Assembly: GCF_040412425.1 (NCBI RefSeq)
Contig: NC_089781.1
Coordinates: 47,755,175 to 47,819,174, forward strand
DNA from: Macrobrachium rosenbergii
Taxonomy: Eukaryota > Arthropoda > Malacostraca > Decapoda > Palaemonidae
Direction of reading: 5' to 3'
Length of the DNA: 64,000 nt
In this document: in pieces, positions 8,481-18,600 of the stretch
Layout: each line of letters begins with the position of its first letter
Numbering within the stretch: position 1 is the stretch's first letter
Position numbers and translations under genes: made by a program
Notes under the pieces: generated by a model
Database searches by the model: none
Seen by the model: the letters and a program-made list of their open reading frames with translations, nothing else
Told to the model about the DNA's origin: nothing

Positions 8481-10330
8481 ACTTCAGTCCCCAGTACCTC
8501 CCAGGTTAACCCTGCGGAGGTAGTAGAGGAACCTCTACATGGGGTTGACATTCTTACTAAAGGGTATGAAGGCACTGAAATGGCCCTGTTGAACCCAGAA
8601 GGCTCAGAGGCACAAAATTTAGCTAGCCATGGGAGAAACCTTCCAGAAGGAATTCTATTCCCCCATGCGGCTATTGTTGCTGAATAGTATCTTTTCCCCA
8701 AAAGGGATACTAGGATCCACCAAACTCCAACTTAAACTACTACATTTTCGGAGAGGTGTAGTAACTTACCCAGGACTTCCACCCCTTGATTAACAGGCAG
8801 TTACAGTTCAGTTGCTGAAGCTCAGTTAGATTGCACAAACTCTTCCAAAAGGGATACACAGTTTGTGGCATTTGATCAGTTCCTTAAGGAAATTGAGTAA
8901 CATCAAAGATGCCCTTGCCACAGAACAGTAATATATAAGGGACATGAAGCATGATTCCAAAAAGGAAAGTCAGTCAGTCATGTACACCCCAAAATGTAAA
9001 AGTACTACATCTGGTAACCAAAAAGTGGGTGTAGATACAAATGCTGCCCAAACAAGGTATAATGTTAGAATTCTGACCAGAAACAACAAAATGATTGGTT
9101 CAGAATACAGAACTTCAGATCAAAACATAACAGGGGCTCCAATACTCACCCCTGGTGATACTGACAATCCTTGGCGAGATGCCTCAATGTGCATTTTCTT
9201 TCCTGATGGCAAGTAGGCAATTAATGAGAGAAAAACTATGATTGAAGTTGTACATGTAGAATTTAGAAACAGGGCAGCATTCCTTAATAAAGAATGGCAC
9301 TTGGAACCATCTTCACCAGACATGTAGAAACTACTAACAAACGGTTTTTCTTACCTGTGCCTGTAGCATTAAAAGCTATAGAAATCACCCTTTACCAGGT
9401 TAACAAAAAATGGATCTCAACTTCCATTTTGAATAAGACCCAAGTAGCTCACCAAGTAGCCCCAGCCTTCTGTCCCTTCACTTTCAAAATTATTAATCAT
9501 GTGAAGACAGATTTTCAGAATTTGTAGTGACTAAAAATAAAGAGATAGTGGCAGAATTAAAACCGTCTGCCATGGTCATCCCAGTTTTGGGAAATTCCAC
9601 GAGCAATGGGCAACACTACAACTCTCTTTTGAAAGGAAAAAGCTCCCTCTAGTTATAGCTATGCAGCAGTGTGGGACCCCTATGAGAAGACTCAAAGAGG
9701 ACAGCCTCGTCAGAATTTTATGCTGGGCTTAGACTCCTTAGTATTGTAACATCTGCCACCTAGCTGGAAGTTGCCAACAAAAAGCTTTCGGAAGATTTCA
9801 GGATAATTTTTGCTGTTGAGGCCAAAAGTCTTATAAGAACCCAATGGGAAGCACTCTGTGACTTCCTAGAATGGCATATAAAAGTGCAAATGGAAGCATA
9901 TGAGGGCTCCATGAAATCACTCTCCGATGTCACTGCATTATTACATTCTAACCCCTTCTGTAAGGACCTGTTTGAGGAGTCTGTTGTGGCTCAACTCAGT
10001 GAGTGCGCCCTCCAGCAGAATTGTACAGTGTACACTCTTCCGGGGAAAGGGAAATTCAGGAAACAAAAGAATCCAAAATTTCCCTTTACCTAACCCCAAA
10101 AAAGGCTCACTTTGATCAAAAATCATATAAGCCTTCAGTCACCCCAAAAATTTTTTCTTCAAAAAACAGGTAGGTGGTCATAAGGGACAATTCCCTGCAA
10201 AGGGACAACAACAACAGCAAGGACATCCTTTTTCACAAGTTCCAAAAACCATCTTATAGGGGGAAAAGGGAAAAGCAACACCTGGAATGTCTGTGAAAGG
10301 TGAAGGCAGGTGAAGAGGTAGATACCAATA
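8481..10330 (+). pseudogene. DIRS copy 2 gag remnant
   Basis: No long frame survives, but pieces in shifting frames read as Gag-like protein. One is an acidic N-terminal stretch from about 8484. Another is a segment around 8840-8900 reading FVAFDQFLKEIE before a stop. The best preserved is NPWRDASMCIFFPDGK at about 9165-9213, then an interrupted continuation. Near 10165-10250 a Gln/Gly-rich basic stretch (KGQQQQQGHPF) corresponds in position and composition to the basic tail of copy 1 gag. The NPWRDA block resembles gag proteins I associate with crustacean DIRS elements, but I could not compare them directly. It is clearly non-functional. Confidence 0.55.
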
Positions 10331-10389
10331 GGAATTGTATGGTTGGGGCTTGGTTTCGATGACATCACAGACAATGGAAGTTTTTCCAT

Positions 10390-12035
10390 TTGGGGGACAG
10401 CATTATTTGTATGTGCAGAAAGTCCCTGTTAATGGGGCCCATAGAGGAACATATTTATATTCGCCACCACGTACATCTCTTCAGTGTCCTCAAAAAGGAT
10501 TCCTCCAAAAGAAGAGTGGTCCTCAAACAATCAACATTGAACAAGCACATTGTGGGCCAAAAGTTATGGATAACTACCATTGCCCAAGTACGTTGAATCA
10601 TTCCAAAAGGGACTCAAACAGTTTCTGTAGATCTGAAAGATGCATACTGGAGTGTCCCTATTGCTGTTCCCTTCTGCCCCTTCCTAAAGTTCCGGATAGG
10701 GGAAGATATGTACAGATTCAAAGTCATGCCCTTTGGGCTAAATATTGCCTAAAGAATATTTTACAAAATTAGCAATGTATTCATTCAAGAACTCAAACAA
10801 AAAGGAATACAACTAATAGTCTACCTAGACAACTAGTTAATCTGGGGGCCCACAAGAAAATAGTGCTTGAAAAGCCTAAGGGTAATGGTTAACAGACTAC
10901 AATCAAAGGTTTTTTAATAAATTGGAAAAAATCCCACCTCACGCCCAGCAGACACTTTCAGTGGCTGGGACTATGTTGGGATACTTGTCACAGCCTGTTG
11001 TCTCTCCCCATCATGCTCAAAACAAAATGAGGCAAGCCCTCAAAAGGTTCCTTGCACAGCCCAGAGTTTCCAGATGGCAATTAGAATGTATGATGGGCCT
11101 GCTGCAGTTCGCATCAGTAATAGATCCAATACTTAGATTGCAACTAAAAATGTGAACAAATTCTGGCTATTGCAAGCAAGAAAAAAGACGTGAGACCGAC
11201 CTCATCAAAAGATTCAAAAAGTTGTGGAGATACTTCAGCCTTGGATCCAGAAGGAATCTCTAGTGAAACAGATCACCCTGACTCCTCCGTCTGTACAAGT
11301 GGCAATACACACAGATACCTCGTTGACTGGATGGGAGGGTCGTCAGGTGGCAGGGAGGTGATCAGCTACTCTGAGGAATTCTTATAACAGTTTCCTGGAT
11401 CTGATGGCTGTCTTTTTGCCTCAAAAACTCAAACCTCCAGAAGAGAGAGACAACATGACTACAATATCCTGCATCAAGAGGTCAGGATCACATTCACCTC
11501 CTTTCAGTATGATAATGCTAGCCATCCTCGGATGGCACATGCAAGGAAGTGGCACATGTCTGCAATTCACCTCACAGGGTGTCTCATTGTAATAGCAGAC
11601 TCTCTATCAAGGAAAACAACAGCCTCAAGAGAGTGGATGTTGGGCATCCACTCTTTTCAAACAATAGCCAACATGCTTCCACAACCGGAAGTGGACCTGT
11701 TCACCACATACGAGAATTACAAACTCTTAATATATGTCTCTGAACCTGGACAGTCAAGCAACAACAAGAGATGCCTTCCTAAAGACTGGAATAAGGGAGG
11801 ATGATATATTTTTTTCCTACATTGTCCCAGATTTTGAAGGTTTGAGCAAACTTCTAACCTTCAAAGGAACAGCTTACTTAATAGCCTCAAATTTGCCAAA
11901 CAGGCATTGGTTCCTATTACTTCAGCAACTGATGAAAAGATTAATTCCACTATTGTCCAGTGTTCTATCTCAGACAGTAGGAGGGAAAGTCATTTACGCA
12001 TCCTTTCTGAGCTGAGATCTTCACGTATGGATTTT
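10390..12035 (+). pseudogene. DIRS copy 2 reverse transcriptase/RNase H remnant
   Basis: Several frames are needed to follow the protein. FSVLKKDSSKRRVVL near 10480 matches FSVPKKDSSQQRVIL of copy 1. VDLKDAYWSVPI near 10625 carries the first catalytic Asp. FKVMPFGLNIA near 10720 is followed by a stop. The active-site motif is damaged: YLDN at 10822-10833 instead of YLDD, with a TAG directly after it. The thumb region ends LLQFASVIDPIL near 11100-11135. RNase H shows HTDTSLTGW at about 11308, and IADSLSR near 11591. The DIRS-typical C-terminal segment begins VDLFTT near 11691. The remnant ends where a palindromic element interrupts it. Confidence 0.88.
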
Positions 12036-12405
12036 TTCATAAGGGTATATAAGAAAAATGAAAAGTTTTTCTTTAGAAATTTTAACTGGGCTCTTAGGAT
12101 GAATATAATCTAACCATATCTTCCATACGGACTGGTATTGAGACAGATGATGTCTATAATTTTTTCTGCAGTCACTAGGTACCTAGCAATGTTGGGTGAG
12201 TAATTTTCACGATAGATATTTTTAAATATCTATCGTGAAAATTACTCACCCAACATTGCTAGGTACCTAGTGCAAAAAATTATAGACATCATCTGTCTGG
12301 CAATACCAGTCCGTATGGAAGATATGGTTAGATTATATTCATCCTAAGAGCCCAGTTAAAATTTCTATAGAAAAACTTTTCATTTTTCTTATATACCCTT
12401 ATGAA
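12036..12405. mobile_element. 370-bp palindromic (snap-back) insertion element
   Basis: Two arms of about 185 bases are reverse complements of each other, centred near 12222 with only two bases between the innermost arms (GATAGATATTT and AAATATCTATC). A few small indels and mismatches occur along the arms, for example CTGCAGTC against TGC. The outer ends read TCATAAGGG...CCCTTATGA. There is no coding capacity. It splits DIRS copy 2 between the RT/RNase H and recombinase remnants. Compared with copy 1 at the same place (TATGGACTTCATGAAA), the uninterrupted site would read TATGGATTTTTTCATGAAG, consistent with precise insertion and a duplication of about two bases (AT). The superfamily is uncertain; Tc1/mariner-type or another MITE class is possible. 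Confidence 0.85.
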
Positions 12406-13020
12406 GACAAACACCTTGTGGTTACAACAGTCATGGCATACAAGGCAGCATTAATGGAACCGTTACTTTATGGATTTGGGATTCACTCCCTTATAGAAGT
12501 TGTCACTTCTTTCTGCAGTCTTTTACTCTACAAAGGCCCGCTCCCAAAAGGCTTCTGATTACTTGGTCGCTGAACAAGTTGTTTAGACTTCTATCAACCA
12601 CTTAATTCAGCAGACCCAATACAACCACAACGCATATGCTACAAAAGGCAGTTTTCTTGATTGCATTAATATCAGGAGCTCGTATTAGTGAACTGGGCTC
12701 TCTCAGAAGGGGACTATGCATGACGCAAATAGCTGACCATCAATTATTGTCCACTGGCCCATCATTCCTGGCCAAGAATGAGGATCCTTTGAAAAGGAAA
12801 TCTATTCGTATAAGAAAACTCAATTTTGCAGACAGTACATTATGCCCAGTTCAAGCACTTAAGGTTTACCTAGAAGTCACGGCAAACATCCCAGAAGGTC
12901 CTATTTTCCTACACCCTAGCACAAACTAACCACTCTCCCTACAAGGGCTGAGAATGAGTGTAGTGTTTCTCATTAAAAAGGCAAATCCACACTCCTTTCC
13001 TGGGTGCTACAGCAGAAAAC
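12406..13020 (+). pseudogene. DIRS copy 2 tyrosine recombinase remnant
   Basis: The first part is broken by stops and frameshifts. From 12636 a 97-residue frame carries LIALISGARISEL, with the first catalytic Arg at 12681-12683, then FLAKNEDP and TLCPVQALKVYLE. These align directly with LISLASGARISEL, FLAKNEDP and SLCPVTTLKAYLN of copy 1. After a stop at about 12930 a short match continues in another frame (SVVFLIKKANPHSFP against the KQANPDSVP region). I cannot find the HxxR block or the catalytic Tyr beyond this, so the C-terminal catalytic part is lost or unrecognisable. It is non-functional. Confidence 0.85.
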
Positions 13021-13306
13021 CAGGGATTTATTGACAGTGAGTATGCTAACAATTGCTGGGAGAAGGGCGACAGTATTGCAACCAAACCCAGCATGCTTAG
13101 GTAAGCCACTGTAGAACTACATCCTAAACATAATTTCGTGTATAGTTTCTTGTTCCTTGGTACCAAAACCTGAAGAGTATTTGGAATAAAGAATGGGGCT
13201 TGAAATTTATGGCTTGACCTCAGACCAGAAATGTTTTTTCCTTTTGGGGTTAAAAATTTAGAGCTTAAGCCTTTTTCTTCATGTGTCAATTTCTTTGTAA
13301 AGCTCC
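13021..13306 (+). other. DIRS copy 2 3' non-coding remnant
   Basis: No coding motif or RNA gene is seen in this 290-base stretch. By position it covers the lost recombinase end and 3' untranslated part of copy 2. Confidence 0.45.
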
Positions 13307-13394
13307 TTGAGGATGAAACAAGTGACTACGTTATCAAAAAACAGGCTTTGACATAGGAAAAACATATTTTTGGTAGTCGCTGTTGATTCCTCAA
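13307..13394 (+). repeat. DIRS copy 2 internal complementary region (ICR)
   Basis: The 88-bp block has the same stem-core-stem design as copy 1. Stem A (13307-13328, starting TTGAGGATGAAACAAG) pairs with stem A' (13374-13394, ending TTGATTCCTCAA) with a few mismatches. The core contains CTTTGACATAGGAAAAACAT, similar to TTTTGACAAAGGAAAAAT of copy 1, while the stems have no sequence similarity to copy 1 stems. The core plus A' recurs inverted at 13763-13818. Confidence 0.78.
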
Positions 13395-13818
13395 AACCCT
13401 CCCACTTCCTTGATGAAAAGACATAGGATTTGAGCAAGGGATCATCCTGCATTGACCAACAGAGAGTACTGGCTCTTTGGTCTTTAATGGCCCGGTTGTA
13501 AACAAGGGGGTCAATGCGCATGCTCAATAGTCACCTCTCTTTCTTGCAGGTTCTTTGACGTTGGAAAAACTGGCTTCGGCTTCTCTGAAGACAAGGGAAA
13601 GTGCCCTCATATCTTTGAGTCCATTATACTGTATACTCAGTCACGTGTTATGATGTTAACCATTACGACACAATACCTGGCCAAAAAGACCAACTAGAAG
13701 AGAATTCTTTGATATTTGTTTGGTCACCATGGAGCTGTGGTAGACCTTGGAAGATAACTTCCTTGAGAACTCAACAGCAACTACCAAAAATAGGTTTTTC
13801 CTATATCAAAACCTGTTT
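13395..13818 (+). repeat. DIRS copy 2 right terminal repeat
   Basis: The segment runs from the ICR to an end block (13763-13818) that is the reverse complement of ICR core and stem A': TTGAGAACTCAACAGCAACT, then CCAAAAATAGGTTTTTCC and ATATCAAAACCTGTTT. Its length of about 424 bp is close to the about 390 bp of copy 1 without its insert. Satellite DNA starts immediately at its end. No gene is visible inside. Confidence 0.7.
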
Positions 13819-15640
13819 CTTTTTCATCACAAAAAATGACCTTGTTGCAATATTCATGTCATTGGATACTGTGGTATTTGTAGAGGTCAAGAATGTATTT
13901 TCATCACAAAAAACAACCTTGTTCCAAAATTCATGTCATTGGATTCTCTGGTATCTGTAGAGAATGTTTTTTCTTGACCTTGTTTCAAAATTTACCTGTT
14001 ATTGTATACTGTGAGCATTTGTAGAGAATGTTTTTCATCACAAAAAAAAGACCTTGTTCCAAAATACATCTTTTATTGAATACTTTGGCCATCTGTAGAA
14101 AATGTTTTTTTCATCACAAACAATAACCTTGCTCCAAAAATCCATGTCACTGGATACTGTGAGCAGCCGTAGAGAATTTTTTTTCATCACGAAAGATGAC
14201 TTTGTTCCAAAAACCATGCCGTTAGATATTGTGAGCATCTACAAAGAATGTTTTTTAATCACAAAAGATGACTATTCCAAAATTCATCTGTCAGTGGATA
14301 CTATGAGCATATGTAGAGAATGTTTTTCCATCACAAACGATGGCCGTGTACCAGAATTCATTGGTCATTTAAAGCCTTGAGCAACTGAAGGGAATGTTTT
14401 TCCCCACAAAAGATGACCTTGATCCAAAATTCATCTGTCATTGGATATCGTCAGCGTCTGCACAGAATGTTTTTTCATTACGAAAGATGATTGTGTTCAA
14501 AAGTTCATGTCATTGGACACATTGAGCATCTGTAGAGGATGTTTTTCATCACAAAAGGTGACCTTGATCCAAAATCCATCAGCCATTGGATGCTGTGAGG
14601 ATCTGTAGTGAATATTTTTTCATCAGATAAGACAACCTTGTTAAAAACTCTTCTGTCATTGGACACCTTGAGCATCTGTAGAGAATGTTTTTTCAATACA
14701 AAAGATGACCTTTTTCCAAAATTCATCTGTCATTGGATACAGTGAGCATCTGTAGAGTGTTTTTTAATCACACAATATGACCTTGTTTCAAAAATCATGT
14801 CATTAGATACTGTGAGCATCTGGTGCAAATCTTTTTCTTCACAAAGGATGAATTTATTCCAAAATTCATGTTATTGGATACCGTGAGCATCTTTAGAGAA
14901 TGTTTTTTCATCACAAAAGATAACCCTGTTCAAAATTCATCTGTCATTGAATACCATGAGCACCAGTAGAGAATGTTTTTTTTTTTTTTTTCACAAAAGA
15001 AGACCTTGTTCCAAAATTCATCTTCATTGGACACTTTGAGCATATGTAGAGAATATTTTTTTCATTGCAAAAAATGACCATGTTCCAAAATTCATTTGCC
15101 ATTGGACACTGTAAGCATCTGTAGAAAATGTTTTTTCATCACAAAAGATGACCTTGTTAGAAACTTCATCTGTTATTGGATGCTGGGATTAATAGGATTT
15201 TCATTAAAAAAAAAAAGACATGTTTCATTAAAAAAAGACCATGTTGCATAATTCATCTGTCATTGGGTACTGTGAGCATCCATGGGGAATTTTTTTTCCA
15301 TAGAAAAGCTGACCTTTTTTTTATCTGTCATTGGATTGGAAAATGTTTTCCCATCACAAAGAATTTTTTCATTGGATACAAAAAAAGATGACAAAAAGTG
15401 ACCTTATTCCAAAATTTATCTGTCATTTGATTGACCATCTGTAGAAAATTTTTTTTCATCACAAAAGATGAATGTTTTTTCATTGCATCACAAAGATTTG
15501 TAAGAATGTTTTTTGTTCATAAAAGATGAAAAATTCATCTGTCATTGAATACTGTGAGCATCTGTAGAGAATGTTTTTCTTCACAAAAAGACTTTGTTTC
15601 CAAAATTGATTTCTCATTGATACCATGATTAGCATCTGTA
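13819..15640. repeat. 75-bp satellite, diverged left edge
   Basis: About 24 head-to-tail units of about 74 bases differ from the main array. The edge type reads TTTTTTCATCACAAAAGATG then ACCTTGTTCCAAAATTCATC, ATTGGATACTGTGAGCATC and TGTAGAGAATG. Units here differ from each other by many substitutions and small indels, and some are truncated (for example around 15300-15500). This is the expected state of an array edge, where unequal exchange no longer homogenises units. No gene is present; short frames are incidental. Confidence 0.92.
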
Positions 15641-18600
15641 GTGAATGTTTTTTTCACAAAGATGATCTTCAAAATTCAAAAAGATGATCTTGTTTTCTCT
15701 TCAAAATTCATCTGGACATTGGATACCATGAGCATCCTTAGAGAATGTTTTTCTCTTCATGATCTTGTGTCAAAATCTGTCATTGACCATGTTTCAAAAT
15801 TCATTGTGTCATTGGTCATTGGATACCATGAGCATCTGTAGAGAATGTTTTTCTTCACAAAAGATGATCTTGTTAGAAAATTCATCTGTCATTGGATACC
15901 ATGAGCATTTGTAGAGAATGTTTTTCTTCAAAAAGATGATCTTGTTCAAAATTCATCTGTCATTGATACCATGAGCATTTGTAGAGAATTTTTCTCTTCA
16001 CAAAAGATGATCTTGTTTCAAATTCATCTGTCATTGGATACCATGAGCATCCTTAGAGAGAATGTTTTTCTCATTCACAAAAGATGATCTTGTTTCAAAA
16101 TTCATCTGTCATTGGATACCATGAGCATTTGTAGAGAATGTTTTTCTCTTCACAAAAGATGATCTTGTGTCAAAATTCATTGCATTGATACCATTGAGAA
16201 TGTTTTCTGTTCACAAAAGATGATCTTGTTTCAAAACTCATCTGTCATTGGATAGATCGTTAAGAATGTTTTCTCTTCACAAAAGATGATCTTGTTTCAA
16301 AATTCATCTGTCATTGGATACCATGAGCATTTGTAGAGAATGTTTTCTCTTCACAAAAGATGATCTTGTTTGAAATTCATCTGTCATTGGATACCATGAG
16401 CATCCTTAGAGAATGTTTTTATCTTCACAAAAGATGATCTTGTTTCAAAATTCATCTGTCATTGGATACCAATCCTTAGAGAATGTTTTTCTCTTTCACA
16501 AAAGATGTTTTTCTCTTCACAAAAGATGATCTTTGGGATACCATGAGCATTTGTAGAGAATGTTTTTTTTCACAAAAGATGATCTTGTTCAAAATTCATC
16601 TGTCATTGGATACCATGAGCATCTTGTAGAGAATGTTTTTCTCTTCTGATCTTGTTTCAAAATTCATCTGTCATTGGATACCATGTGTTCCTTAGAAATT
16701 CATTTGTCTTGGATACATTGATGATCTTGTTTCAAAAAATTCATCTGTCATTGGATACCATGAATGTTTTTTTTTTTCACAAAAGATGATCTTGTTTCAA
16801 AATTCATCTGTCATTGGATACCATGAGCATCCTTAGAGAATGTTTTCTCTTCACAAAAGATGATCTTGTTTCAAAATTCATCTGTCATTGGATACCATGA
16901 GCATCCTTAGAGAATGTTTTTCTCTTCACAAAAGATGATCTTGTTTCAAAATTCATCTGTCATTGGATACCATGAGCATCCTTAGAGAATGTTTTTCTCT
17001 TCACAAAAGATGATCTTGTGTCAAAATTCATCTGTCATTGGATACCATGAGCATTTTTAGAGAATGTTTTTCTCTTCACAAAAGATGATCTTGTTTCAAA
17101 ATTCATCTGTCATTGGATACCATGAGCATTTGTAGAGAATGTTTTTCTCTTCACAAAGGATGAGCTTGTTTCAAAATTCGTCTGTCATTGGATACCATGA
17201 GCATTTGTACAGAATATTTTTCTCTTCAAGAAGATGATCTTTTGTCAAAATTCATCTGTCATTGGATACTCTTCACAAAGATGATCTTGAGCATCCTTAG
17301 AGAATGTTTTTTCTTCACAAAAGATGATCTTGTTTCAAAATTCATCTGTCATTGGATACCATGAGCATTTTAGAGAATGTTTTTCTCTTCACAAAAGATG
17401 ATCTTGTGTCAAAATTCATCTGTCATTGGATACCATGAGCATTTGTAGAGAATGTTTTTCTCTTCACAAAAGATGATCTTGTGTCAAAATTCATCTGTCA
17501 TTGGATACCATGAGCATTTGTAGAGAATGTTTTTCTCTTCACAAAAGATGATCTTGTTTCAAAATTCATCTGTCATTGGATACCATGAGCATCCTTAGAG
17601 AATGTTTTCTCTTCACAAAAGATGATCTTGTTTCAAAATTCATCTGTCATTGGATACCATGAGCATCCTTAGTAGAGAATGTTTTCTCTTCACAAAAGAT
17701 GATCTTGTTTTTGTGTCAAAATTCATCTGTCATTGGATACCATGAGCATCCTTAGAGAATGTTTTTCTCTTCACAAAAGATGATCTTGTGTCAAAATTCA
17801 TCTGTCATTGGATACCATGAGCATCCTTAGAGAATGTTTTCTCTTCACAAAAGATGATCTTTTGTCAAAATTCATCTGTCATTGGATACCATGAGCATTT
17901 GTAGAGAATGTTTTTCTCTTCACAAAGATGATCTTGTGTCAAAATTCATCTGTCATTGGATACCATGAGCATTTGTAGAGAAAGATGATCTTGTCATCTT
18001 CATTGGATAATGAGCATCCTTATCTTTCACAAAAAATGATTCAAAATTCATCTGTCATTGGATACCATGAGCATCCTTAGAGAATGTTTTTCTCTTCACA
18101 AAAGATGATGATCTTGTGTCAAAATTCATCTGTTCATTGGATACCATGAGCATCCTCAGTAGAATGTTTTCTCTTCTTCACAAAAGATGATCTTGTGTTT
18201 TTCAAAATTCATCTGTCATTGGATACCATGAGCATTTGTAGACATTTTTTTTCTCTTCACAAAAGATGATCTTGTGTCAAAATTCATTTGTCATTGGATA
18301 CCATGAGCATCTGTAGAGAATGTTTTTCTCTTCACAAAAGATGATCTTGTTTCAAAATTCATCTGTCATTGGATGCCATGAGCATCCTTAGAGAATGTTT
18401 TTTTTTCTTCACAAAAGATGATCTTGTTTCAAAATTCATCTGTCATTGGATACCATGAGCATTTGTAGAGAATGTTTTTCTCTTCACAAAAGATGATCTT
18501 GTGTCAAAATTCATCTGTCATTGGATACCATGAGCATTTGTAGAAATGTTTTCTCTTCACAAAGATGATCTTGTGTCAAAATTCATCTGTCATTGGATAC

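Larger units (their letters stand above)
8481..13818 (+). mobile_element. DIRS-like retrotransposon, copy 2 (decayed)
   Basis: Remnants of gag, RT/RNase H and tyrosine recombinase appear in the same order and orientation as in copy 1, followed by an 88-bp internal complementary region and a right terminal repeat. Every coding part contains stops and frameshifts, and a 370-bp palindromic element sits between RNase H and recombinase. It is a related but distinct family from copy 1: proteins are clearly alignable, while DNA similarity is low outside short blocks. The left terminal repeat is not seen. The left limit is set where gag-like reading begins, next to the pogo-like end. Confidence 0.82.

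Noticed and set aside
8240..8701. Minus-strand 153-codon frame
   Set aside because: It covers the antisense of the mariner C-terminus, the mariner/pogo ends and part of a gag remnant. It is a composite of unrelated elements.
9884..10126. Overlapping 60-70-codon frames near 9.9-10.1 kb as a small gene
   Set aside because: They fall inside the decayed gag of DIRS copy 2, between recognisable gag pieces, and none has independent support.
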